In this document: positions 26,931 through 34,258 of the stretch, piece by piece
How positions within the stretch are numbered: the stretch's first letter is position 1
How the letters are laid out: every line of letters starts with the position of its first letter
NCBI GenBank assembly: GCA_035507035.1
Contig: DATJOJ010000064.1
Span: forward strand, 1-64,000
DNA from: DATJOJ01 sp035507035
Lineage (GTDB): Bacteria > Acidobacteriota > Terriglobia > Terriglobales > Acidobacteriaceae
DNA length: 64,000 nt
Direction: 5' to 3'
Notes under the pieces: generated by a model
Databases searched by the model: none
The model's input: the letters and a program-made list of their open reading frames with translations, nothing else
What the model was told of the DNA's origin: nothing
Translations under genes and position numbers: made by a program

Positions 26931-28159
26931 GCAAATGCTGGCTCCAAGGCGGGTTCGGTAATCGATGCGTCTGGCCGTTGCTTGATCTGAATTCGCGAGT
27001 ATGTCGTGTTGCGTTCGGCAGGAATGCGCCCGATTTCTAAAATCAGCGACTGAAAATCCTCTGCACTCGTATATTGCCCGGCAGTCGCTCCAGCTTCGCG
27101 GGAAATGTTTTCTTCCATCAACGTGCCGCCGTAATCGTTAGCTCCAGCCTCAAGACAGAGCTGGGACAAACTGCGATTGAGTTTGACCCACGAGACCTGA
27201 ATGTTGTTGATCGCTCCCGCGAGGATTATCCGCGCAAGGGCGTGAATTTTCAGATGTTCCGCCAACGTTGGGCCGGATCGCGAAAGGCCCTGATGGAAGA
27301 GCAGCGTATTTTGGTGAACAAATCCGAGCGGGACGAACTCGGTAAACCCTCCGGTCTCGCGCTGAATCTCTCGCAAAAACATCAGCTGATTAAGCCAATG
27401 CTCCGGTGTTTCCACGTGACCGTACATCAAGGTCGACGTCGTGCGAATGCCATTTCGGTGCGCCATTCGAATTACGTCTGCCCATTGCGCCGTCGAAAGC
27501 TTATTCCGCGAAAGAACGAAGCGAACGTCATCGTCGAGAATCTCGGCAGCTGTGCCGGGCAGCGTGTCGAGCCCATTGTCACGCAACATGACAAGGTAAT
27601 CATTGAGTGGCATGCCGGTGAGCTCGACCCCATAGACAATTTCCATCGGCGAAAACGCATGAATATGCATGCGGGGCGTGGCTCGCTTTACCGCGCGCAA
27701 GATGTCGCGGTAATAGAACGGCGGCAGATCTCGAGGCAAGCCACCTTGGATGCACACTTCAGTTGCACCCGTCTGCCACGCCTCGAGCGCCTTTTCCGCA
27801 ACTTGCTCCGGTGTAAAAAAATAAGTGTCGGATTCGCGTGGTCCTCGGCTAAACGCGCAAAACTTGCAGCCTACAAAACAAACATTAGTGAAATTGATGT
27901 TCCGGTTGACTACATATGTGACCAGATTTCCAGCAAGCTCGCGCCGCAAAGAATTTGCCCCCACCAGCAGACCAAGCAAATCGTCCCCTTCTGCGTAGGC
28001 GAGAAGAAGACTCTCTTCGCGGGTTAGGAGGGAACCATCCAGCGCTTCTATTACGCGCTCAAGAGCTGCACGAAGACTACTGTTCATCGCAGGGGCAACC
28101 TGTTCCCACTCCAGCGAAGGAAAGCTCTCCAGCTCCGATTGCGTCACCACTCGTGCCAC
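26927..28159 (-). CDS. cofH: FO synthase subunit 2 (5-amino-6-(D-ribitylamino)uracil-tyrosine 4-hydroxyphenyl transferase)
   Basis: Radical SAM enzyme that joins tyrosine to the ribitylaminouracil precursor of the deazaflavin FO. The cluster motif C-x3-C-x2-C is seen in FTNVCFVGCKFCAFSR, with IQGGLPRDLP and HIHAFSPMEIVYG as further family motifs. GTG 28159 is preferred, with GGAGG seven bases upstream, giving 410 residues. An in-frame GTG at 28177 directly abuts the cofE stop. CofG and CofH are separate genes here rather than the fused FbiC of actinobacteria. Its substrate comes from the riboflavin pathway. Confidence 0.95.
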   Translation of the reverse strand: MARVVTQSELESFPSLEWEQVAPAMNSSLRAALERVIEALDGSLLTREESLLLAYAEGDDLLGLLVGANSLRRELAGNLVTYVVNRNINFTNVCFVGCKFCAFSRGPRESDTYFFTPEQVAEKALEAWQTGATEVCIQGGLPRDLPPFYYRDILRAVKRATPRMHIHAFSPMEIVYGVELTGMPLNDYLVMLRDNGLDTLPGTAAEILDDDVRFVLSRNKLSTAQWADVIRMAHRNGIRTTSTLMYGHVETPEHWLNQLMFLREIQRETGGFTEFVPLGFVHQNTLLFHQGLSRSGPTLAEHLKIHALARIILAGAINNIQVSWVKLNRSLSQLCLEAGANDYGGTLMEENISREAGATAGQYTSAEDFQSLILEIGRIPAERNTTYSRIQIKQRPDASITEPALEPAFA

Positions 28160-28177
28160 AATTTCCCCTCCGCGCAC

Positions 28178-28930
28178 CTAGCGAAATAAGTCCTTCTTGG
28201 CCGGGCGAATCAAGTCGCGCGCGCTACTTCCGCCCCTCTGGTACTGAAATCCTCGAATAATACACGCTGGCGTACGACCCAGCTTTCCGCATACCAGTCC
28301 AGCCGTGCAAGCCAACTCGTCAGCCACGGCTTCCATTGTGACACGCAACCGATATCCATGCGGATCGCGTTTTCCACGGTCATCGTGCAACGCTCGCATG
28401 CCCGCGACGCCGATGGCAACCTCCATGAGCCCTTCTCGCCACGGGCGCCCAAAAGTGTCAGTAATCATGACAGGAATATGCAGCCCAGTTCGCTTTTTTA
28501 ACTGCCGATGCAATCGAGCTGCAGATCGATCGGGATCCTTCGGGAGCAGCAATGCATGGCGGCCGCCATCCACGTTGGACACATCGACAGCGCTGTTAGC
28601 GCAGATCAGCCCATGACCAGTCTCCGTTATCAGCACGCCGTTTTTTTGCCGCAGGACTCTTTTGCTTTCTCGCAAGGCCAATTGCGTCACTCGCGGATCG
28701 AGTTTGTAACGTCGGGCCCAGCGATTTGTCGCGAGTGATGGTTTGATGTCAGCCAAAGCCACCAGTTGCCCTTCGGCTTTGGAAACAATCTTGTGCTTCA
28801 CGACAAGGATGTCCCCGCTCCGGAATCTTTGACGGGCGGATGAGAGCGCAGCAAGAATTTTCCCCAGCAGCGAATCGCCGGGGAGAATCTCCTCAGCGAA
28901 AGGCAAAGGGATGATTCGCAATTCATTCAT
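28178..28930 (-). CDS. cofE: Coenzyme F420-0:L-glutamate ligase
   Basis: 250 residues from ATG 28930 (MNELRIIPLP), which overlaps the cofC stop by 8 bp. Motifs are GDILVVKHKIVSKAEG, ETGHGLICANSAVDVSNVD and MITDTFGRPWREGLMEVAIGVAG, all typical of CofE. It adds gamma-linked glutamates to F420-0 with GTP. The protein is the short archaeal-type form: the C-terminal flavin reductase domain of actinobacterial FbiB, which reduces dehydro-F420-0, is absent. Confidence 0.95.
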   Translation of the reverse strand: MNELRIIPLPFAEEILPGDSLLGKILAALSSARQRFRSGDILVVKHKIVSKAEGQLVALADIKPSLATNRWARRYKLDPRVTQLALRESKRVLRQKNGVLITETGHGLICANSAVDVSNVDGGRHALLLPKDPDRSAARLHRQLKKRTGLHIPVMITDTFGRPWREGLMEVAIGVAGMRALHDDRGKRDPHGYRLRVTMEAVADELACTAGLVCGKLGRTPACIIRGFQYQRGGSSARDLIRPAKKDLFR

Positions 28931-29576
28931 TGGCTGCCAGGGAAAGGTCTGCCAAGTCCCATCGCCGGACCAGTTGCTGCGAACGCGTTTCACCCGGTGC
29001 ATTAGCTAGCTGCTGTAAGTCCTCCGGATTATCGACATCGAGCGCGATGCCGGTCAGAGAAAGGACCATGCATGGTTTCCCCGCAGCTCGCGCAGCGGCG
29101 AGGTGCGGCTTGAAACTGTCATTTCCGAACCGAAGAGGAAACAACCCCGCGGGGCGGCGAAAAATTGCGTTACTGCCGCGTCCGTCGGCAGCCGGGACGA
29201 GAACCGATCCCTCCTGGGGCGCGACGCCGACAATCTTTTCGAGCTCCCACGCTTGGATCAACGGAATGTCGCCAGGAATCACTAAAGTATTGTCAATCCC
29301 GCGCTCTTGGCAATGGTGTGTTGCCATCTCGATCGCGTAGGTCTCACCACGGTTTTCACCATCCGGAATGATTTCGAAGTCAAATCTCCTGGCCAGATCC
29401 ACCGCAAAAGGGTCGTTCGTAACCAAACTTACCGGCGGACGGCCAGGCCATTTGCCAACCACTTCAAGCACATCGTGGAGCATGGCCTTCGCCAGTTCTG
29501 TGCGTGTGGCCTGATCAAACATTCGCGCCAGACGCTGTTTGGCGGTGTCGAGATTCTTGACTGGAATGAGAATCAC
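28923..29576 (-). CDS. cofC: 2-phospholactate/PEP guanylyltransferase
   Basis: 217 residues. MILIPVKNLDTAKQRLA and LVIPGDIPLI are the nucleotidyltransferase motifs of CofC/FbiD, and PAADGRGSNAIFRRP lies in the substrate pocket. It activates 2-phospholactate, phosphoenolpyruvate or 3-phosphoglycerate with GTP to make the donor used by CofD. Which one cannot be decided by eye. The start is GTG, in a GTGA overlap with the cofD stop. Confidence 0.93.
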   Translation of the reverse strand: MILIPVKNLDTAKQRLARMFDQATRTELAKAMLHDVLEVVGKWPGRPPVSLVTNDPFAVDLARRFDFEIIPDGENRGETYAIEMATHHCQERGIDNTLVIPGDIPLIQAWELEKIVGVAPQEGSVLVPAADGRGSNAIFRRPAGLFPLRFGNDSFKPHLAAARAAGKPCMVLSLTGIALDVDNPEDLQQLANAPGETRSQQLVRRWDLADLSLAANE

Positions 29577-30532
29577 GAGTGATCCGTTGCGCCACGACTG
29601 GCTGCGCTGCGTGTGACTAGGTCGAGCACAGTCTGCGCCAGTCTTGCTTTGTCGTTCGCGTTATTCATGATGATGTTGGTGCAATGCACCCGAAACCCAG
29701 ACTGATTGAGTTGATCGGCAACCGCCGAGTCGCGAACATCGGCAATCAGTATATCGAGGAAATCGTGATAAGCCTGGGCAACGCCGGCAATTGAAACGGG
29801 CAGACCTTGCGCAGCCATGAGAATTCCTGCCGGACCCGTAACGGCCGCGTTGCCGATGATGGGGCTGACGGCCACGACCGCCGCGCTCGTTTGCTGCAGT
29901 GCTTTCCGCATGCCCGGAACCGCAAGGATTGGCCCGATGCTCGTGATGGGATTACTCGGGGCGATGATTACGATTCGTGCCGTGAGAATGGAATCAACTA
30001 CGCCGGGAGCGGGGACTGCCACGTCAACGCCGGCGAAACGAACTGAGTTCACGGGATCCTGATACCAGCGCTGCACAAAATATTCCTGAAAACTCAGATC
30101 CCCATTTGGCGTGTCCACTCGTGTCTCGACGCGCGAATCGGTCATCGGCAGGATGCGAGCTTGCACTCCCAGCCGCGAGCAGATTTCTGCCGTCGCCTGG
30201 CTGAGCGTCTTGCCTTCCGCCAGCAATCGCGATCGCAGCAGGTGCACGGCAAGGTCACGGTCTCCCACGTGGAACCAGATTGGCTCGGCCAGTTCGCCCA
30301 TCGCTTGCAGGCAATAGAACGTATCTCCTTTCACCCCCCAGCCCCGCTCACGGCTGAGCAATCCCGCCAGCCCATAAGTGATTGAGTCCAGATCGGGCGA
30401 AACATGCAGCCCCCACCACTTAAGGTCGTCACCAGTATTGACAACAAACGTGAGTTGCTCGGGTGGAACGCTGTGTCGCAAGCCGTCGACGAACTTAGCG
30501 CCGCCCGTGCCGCCCGTCAGAACGACGATCAA
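29573..30532 (-). CDS. cofD: 2-phospho-L-lactate transferase
   Basis: 319 residues. It begins with the phosphate/GDP motif VLTGGTGGAKFVDGLR and continues FVVNTGDDLKWWGLHVSPDLD, both diagnostic for CofD/FbiA. It transfers the phospholactyl or phosphoenolpyruvyl group onto FO to form F420-0 or dehydro-F420-0. The start is TTG, in a TTGA overlap with the cofG stop, with CAGGAGGG just upstream. Confidence 0.95.
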   Translation of the reverse strand: MIVVLTGGTGGAKFVDGLRHSVPPEQLTFVVNTGDDLKWWGLHVSPDLDSITYGLAGLLSRERGWGVKGDTFYCLQAMGELAEPIWFHVGDRDLAVHLLRSRLLAEGKTLSQATAEICSRLGVQARILPMTDSRVETRVDTPNGDLSFQEYFVQRWYQDPVNSVRFAGVDVAVPAPGVVDSILTARIVIIAPSNPITSIGPILAVPGMRKALQQTSAAVVAVSPIIGNAAVTGPAGILMAAQGLPVSIAGVAQAYHDFLDILIADVRDSAVADQLNQSGFRVHCTNIIMNNANDKARLAQTVLDLVTRSAASRGATDHS

Positions 30533-31713
30533 GCAGCCCTCCTGGCCACGCCCAGAGCCTCGGCTGCCGCCGTGACTTTTGCTGCGAGAATGCCGGGCCG
30601 ATTCAAAAGCGAAGCCAGATACTCTGGGTAGACCGGCAAGCGCTGATGGAGCACGTGCCCTTTAGATTCGGTTCGCTGGCTGAGTTGCTCTATATGCGGC
30701 CACGGCTTTTCGGGATTGATGAAGTCCGGCGTAAGCGGCGAGATGCCACCCCAATCGTTGATGCCGGCATCGAGCAGGTTCTCGTAGTAAGGCGCCGAAA
30801 GATTTGGGGGCGCCTGAATATTCATCTCCGGCATCAGCAGACGCGCGACCGCGATGGTGCGCAGCATTTCGCCTTCCGAGGGCTCGGGCCAGTCTCGCAT
30901 GGGAATTTCCGGTTTGGAGCGGAAGTTTTGAATGATGACTTCCTGAATATGACCGTAGCGCCGGTGCAAATCCCGGATCGCAATCAGCGTGTCCACTCGT
31001 TCCTGCGAAGTTTCACCAATTCCGACCAAAAGGCCGGTCGTGAAAGGCACCTTCTGTTTGCCTGCTTCTGCGATGGTTTGCAAACGACGCGCCGGAACTT
31101 TGTCCGGGGCGTTGTCATGCGCAGCTTCCGGAGCGAGCAGGCGGTCGCTAGTACTTTCCAGCATGAGCCCCATGCTTGGAGAAACCGCGGCCAGTCGCGC
31201 GATCCACTCCGCGCTTAAGAGCCCAGGGTTCGGATGCGGCAGCAAACTTGTCTCGCGCAGCACCAGTTCGCACGTCGCCTCTAAATAATGAAGAGTTGAC
31301 TTGTAACCCACATGCCGCAACGCTTCGCGCATTTCCACAAACAACAACTCCGGCTTGTCGCCGAGGCTGAATAAAGCCTCTGTACAGCCCAGTCGCTCGC
31401 CGGCCCGGACCACATCCAAAACTTCCTCCGGTGTCATAGTTCGCGCGCCGGGTTGTCCAGGATCGCGGCGAAACGTGCAATAGCCGCAGTAGTCTCGGCA
31501 TAGGTTCGTCAGCGGGATGAAAACCTTGCGGGAATACGTGACGACGTTTCCCTTGAATCGTTGTTTGGTTTCCAGCGCGGCGGCGAGGAGCGCAGGAAGT
31601 TCAGCGTCCGTGCAATTGATCAAATTGTATGCTTGCTCTCGGGAGATGGAAGTTCCCAGTTCCCAGTTTTCCAAATCCAGAACGGGTTGCGCTGAGACTG
31701 CTGCTGGTTCCAT
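30529..31713 (-). CDS. cofG: FO synthase subunit 1 (7,8-didemethyl-8-hydroxy-5-deazariboflavin synthase)
   Basis: 394 residues from ATG 31713; an in-frame TTG lies at 31725. The radical SAM motif is PLTNLCRDYCGYCTFRR, followed by EALFSLGDKPE and VPFTTGLLVGIGE, all CofG features. It closes the deazaflavin ring of FO after CofH action. It is the first gene of the F420 operon and lies just beside an 18-bp palindrome in the divergent promoter region. Residues about 16-22 (NWELGTS) are encoded by a two-copy AACTGGG repeat. Confidence 0.95.
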   Translation of the reverse strand: MEPAAVSAQPVLDLENWELGTSISREQAYNLINCTDAELPALLAAALETKQRFKGNVVTYSRKVFIPLTNLCRDYCGYCTFRRDPGQPGARTMTPEEVLDVVRAGERLGCTEALFSLGDKPELLFVEMREALRHVGYKSTLHYLEATCELVLRETSLLPHPNPGLLSAEWIARLAAVSPSMGLMLESTSDRLLAPEAAHDNAPDKVPARRLQTIAEAGKQKVPFTTGLLVGIGETSQERVDTLIAIRDLHRRYGHIQEVIIQNFRSKPEIPMRDWPEPSEGEMLRTIAVARLLMPEMNIQAPPNLSAPYYENLLDAGINDWGGISPLTPDFINPEKPWPHIEQLSQRTESKGHVLHQRLPVYPEYLASLLNRPGILAAKVTAAAEALGVARRAA

Positions 31714-31735
31714 CTTTAAGGCCAAACCTCAAGTG

Positions 31736-31753
31736 ATTGTAATGGATTACAAT
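31736..31753. promoter_or_regulatory. 18-bp palindromic operator candidate
   Basis: ATTGTAATGGATTACAAT is a perfect inverted repeat of 8 bp around a 2-bp centre. It lies in the 102-bp gap between the divergent cofG and flavin-reductase-like genes, 22 bases from the cofG start. Size and symmetry fit a dimeric repressor. No regulator gene is adjacent, so the protein that binds it is unknown. Confidence 0.65.
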
Positions 31754-31815
31754 TCATCGCGCGCACTTCGAAGCAGTGCTCAAATATTGCACGAGAGTGA
31801 TGAGTGTTTGTCGCG

Positions 31816-32310
31816 ATGAGCATCAGTCAGGCGCAATTTCGGAAGGCCCTTGGCAGCTTTGCCACCGGTGTCACTGTCATCACTGTTGACTATGAAGGCC
31901 AGGTACATGGCATGACCGCGAATGCCTTCGCTTCGGTATCTCTTGAACCCTTACTCATCCTTGTTTGTGTCGATCACAAGGCGCGGACTCATGCCCATCT
32001 GCATGCCCGACAACGGTTCGGGATCAATGTTTTGGCGGAAAATCAGCGGGCGATTTCCGAATATTATGCTCGGCCAACCCCCACCCATCAGCAAGCTGAA
32101 CGCGAAGCGGGAGCGCGCTTCGATCGAACTGCGCACGGTACTCCCGTCCTGCACGATGCGTTGACGTATCTCGAATGCCGTCTGCACATCGCGCAAGAAG
32201 CTGGTGATCACACCATCTTCATCGCTGAAGTGGAAGATGTCGTGGTGCGGGAGGGCGATCCGCTGTTGTACTTCCGAGGAAAGTATCGCGCGATCGGAGG
32301 GCCGAGTTAG
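31816..32310 (+). CDS. Flavin reductase-like FMN-binding protein
   Basis: 164 residues from ATG 31816 (MSISQAQFRKALGSFATGVTVITV). This start and GMTANAFASVSLEPLLILVCVD are typical of the HpaC/RutF/FMN-reductase family, and SYLECRL-like and GKYR motifs occur near the C-terminus. Such proteins reduce free FMN for two-component monooxygenases. It is the first gene of the plus-strand cluster and divergent from the F420 operon. Its natural partner may be the LLM-family protein at 42344. Confidence 0.9.
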   Translation: MSISQAQFRKALGSFATGVTVITVDYEGQVHGMTANAFASVSLEPLLILVCVDHKARTHAHLHARQRFGINVLAENQRAISEYYARPTPTHQQAEREAGARFDRTAHGTPVLHDALTYLECRLHIAQEAGDHTIFIAEVEDVVVREGDPLLYFRGKYRAIGGPS

Positions 32311-32428
32311 CTGCGCGCCATCATCCGACGTAAGAACAAGTCTGACATCCCTGCGCAACCTTTGTTAAGCTAATTTTCCGGGTTAATGGCGGCTTCGCCG
32401 GCACAACGCCAGTTCCCGGAGGTCAATA

Positions 32429-33325
32429 ATGTATCCGCGAGCCTTCCACTATCACCGCGCCAATTCGCTGCACGAAGCGCGAGCTATGTTGGCCCAGCTT
32501 GGGGATGGCGCAAAATTGCTCGCCGGCGGGCAGAGTTTGATTCCCCTGATGAAGCTCCGTTTTGCGAATCCTTCTCATCTCGTGGACCTCAACTTTATCC
32601 CCCAGACTTCCTACATTCGCGACGATGGCAAGACGCTTCGCTTTGGCCCACTGACGCGCCATGCAGAAATTGAGTCATCCGATGCCGCAGGGAAGATTCC
32701 AATCTTGCACGATTGCGCGGCGGGAATCGCCGACGTGCAAGTGCGAAACCGCGGAACCATCGCTGGATCACTCGCTGAAGCTGATCCCAGCGGGGATTGG
32801 GCAGTTGTGCTGGCGACGCTTTCGACGGAAGTTTGCTGTCTGGGAAGCGCCGGCGAACGAACTATGCCTCTGCCCGATTTCATCAAAGATGCTTACACTA
32901 CCGCCTTAGGTCACGATGAATTGGTCAGCGAAGTACGCGTGAAGATTCCGCCTAAGGGAAGTGGCGGAGCGTATCTCGCATTCAAGCGGGCGGCGCCCGT
33001 TTATCCGACCGCAAGCGTTGCGGTGCAGTTGATTGTGGAGGACGGCGACTACTGCCGCGATGCGAGCATTGCCATGGGTTGCATGGGGTTGACGGCGATT
33101 AAGGCTAAGAACGCGGAGACCGCGCTGCGCGGTCGGGCGATCACCGAAAAGTCGATCGCGGCCGCCGCCGCAGCTGCTCGCGATGCGGCCGATCCTCAAA
33201 CAGACATGCGCGGCTCTGCCGAATACAAGCGTCAACTAGCAGGATCTCTACTTCGGCGCGCAATCGCCATTGCGATGCGCCGCGCACGCGGAGAGCAGGT
33301 CGAAACCCGTCATCTTTATGCCTGA
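32429..33325 (+). CDS. Molybdenum hydroxylase FAD-binding subunit (CoxM/XdhB-like)
   Basis: 298 residues. LLAGGQSLIPLMKLRF and VRNRGTIAGSLAEADPSGDW are the two FAD-binding motifs of the medium subunit of CO-dehydrogenase/xanthine-oxidase enzymes. The C-terminal CO_deh_flav_C domain follows (GAYLAFKRAAPVYPTASVAVQL). It passes electrons from the 2Fe-2S subunit to an acceptor. The stop overlaps the start of the small subunit gene by 8 bp. Confidence 0.93.
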   Translation: MYPRAFHYHRANSLHEARAMLAQLGDGAKLLAGGQSLIPLMKLRFANPSHLVDLNFIPQTSYIRDDGKTLRFGPLTRHAEIESSDAAGKIPILHDCAAGIADVQVRNRGTIAGSLAEADPSGDWAVVLATLSTEVCCLGSAGERTMPLPDFIKDAYTTALGHDELVSEVRVKIPPKGSGGAYLAFKRAAPVYPTASVAVQLIVEDGDYCRDASIAMGCMGLTAIKAKNAETALRGRAITEKSIAAAAAAARDAADPQTDMRGSAEYKRQLAGSLLRRAIAIAMRRARGEQVETRHLYA

Positions 33326-33821
33326 GACGTTTGAAAAGATACCGATCCGCATCACGGTGAACGGCAAAGAGCATTCCTTGGCCATCGAACCGCGCACGCT
33401 GCTGGTCGAGATGCTGCGCGAGCAGCTCGATCTCACTGGTACGCACGTGGGATGCGATACCAGCTATTGCGGGGCTTGCACCGTTTTGTTGAATGGCGCA
33501 GCCGTGAAATCATGCACGGTTTTTGCGGTGCAGGCGGATGGTGCCAAAATTCAAACGGTGGAGGGATTGGAAAAAGACGGCCAATTGCATCCTGTGCAGA
33601 AAGCCTTTGGCGATGCTTTTGGCCTGCAGTGTGGATATTGCACCCCGGGCATGATGCTTTCTGCTCTGCAACTATTAATGACATGTCAGGATCCCAGCGC
33701 ATCGCAAATCCACAAAGCGATTGCCGGCAACACCTGCCGTTGCACCGGTTACCAGAACATCGTGCGAGCCATCGAGCTTGCCGCCCAGAACATGAAAGGG
33801 GTTTCGGTCGATGGCGATTAA
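33318..33821 (+). CDS. Molybdenum hydroxylase 2Fe-2S subunit (CoxS/XdhC-like)
   Basis: 167 residues from ATG 33318, which overlaps the FAD subunit stop. The plant-type cluster motif is HVGCDTSYCGACTVLLNG, with a further Cys in KSCTV. The C-terminal cluster has LQCGYCTPGM and NTCRCTGYQNI. All eight cysteines are present, so both clusters should form. Confidence 0.95.
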   Translation: MPETFEKIPIRITVNGKEHSLAIEPRTLLVEMLREQLDLTGTHVGCDTSYCGACTVLLNGAAVKSCTVFAVQADGAKIQTVEGLEKDGQLHPVQKAFGDAFGLQCGYCTPGMMLSALQLLMTCQDPSASQIHKAIAGNTCRCTGYQNIVRAIELAAQNMKGVSVDGD

Positions 33822-34251
33822 GCTCGACGGCGAATTCGAAGTCCCACGCAAGCCCGAAGAAGTCTACGAGTTTCTGACCGATCCCAACCGATTCGCGCCC
33901 CTATTGCCGGATTTTCAAAGTGTAACTGTTCGTGACGCCACGCACTTCAACATCCAGGTGAAGGTCGGGATTTCCTACATCAAAGGTACGGCGGACCTGA
34001 ACCTACATCTAGCCGATACCGAGCGGCCGGTGCGCGCGCAATACCGAGGTGAAGGGAAAGTTGCCGGCGGAAACGTTGCCATTATTGCGGGCTTTAACCT
34101 CTCGCCGGTGAACGGCGGTACAAAAGTAGTGTGGCAAGGCGAGGCCCAGGTGTTCGGACGATTGACTTCAGTCGCCGGCGGCCTGTTGGAACCGCTGGGC
34201 AAGAAAAACGTGCAGAAATTGATTGATGCATTGCAGGCGGCGATGAAATAG
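33811..34251 (+). CDS. CoxG-like SRPBCC protein
   Basis: 146 residues of the CO-dehydrogenase subunit G family (MAIKLDGEFEVPRKPEEVYEFLTDPNRF; FGRLTSVAGGLLEPLGKKNVQKLIDAL). CoxG proteins carry a lipid-binding START-like fold and recruit Mo-hydroxylases to the membrane. This version lacks a long C-terminal membrane anchor. The start overlaps the end of the 2Fe-2S subunit gene by 11 bp. Confidence 0.92.
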   Translation: MAIKLDGEFEVPRKPEEVYEFLTDPNRFAPLLPDFQSVTVRDATHFNIQVKVGISYIKGTADLNLHLADTERPVRAQYRGEGKVAGGNVAIIAGFNLSPVNGGTKVVWQGEAQVFGRLTSVAGGLLEPLGKKNVQKLIDALQAAMK

Positions 34252-34258
34252 GCAGAAA

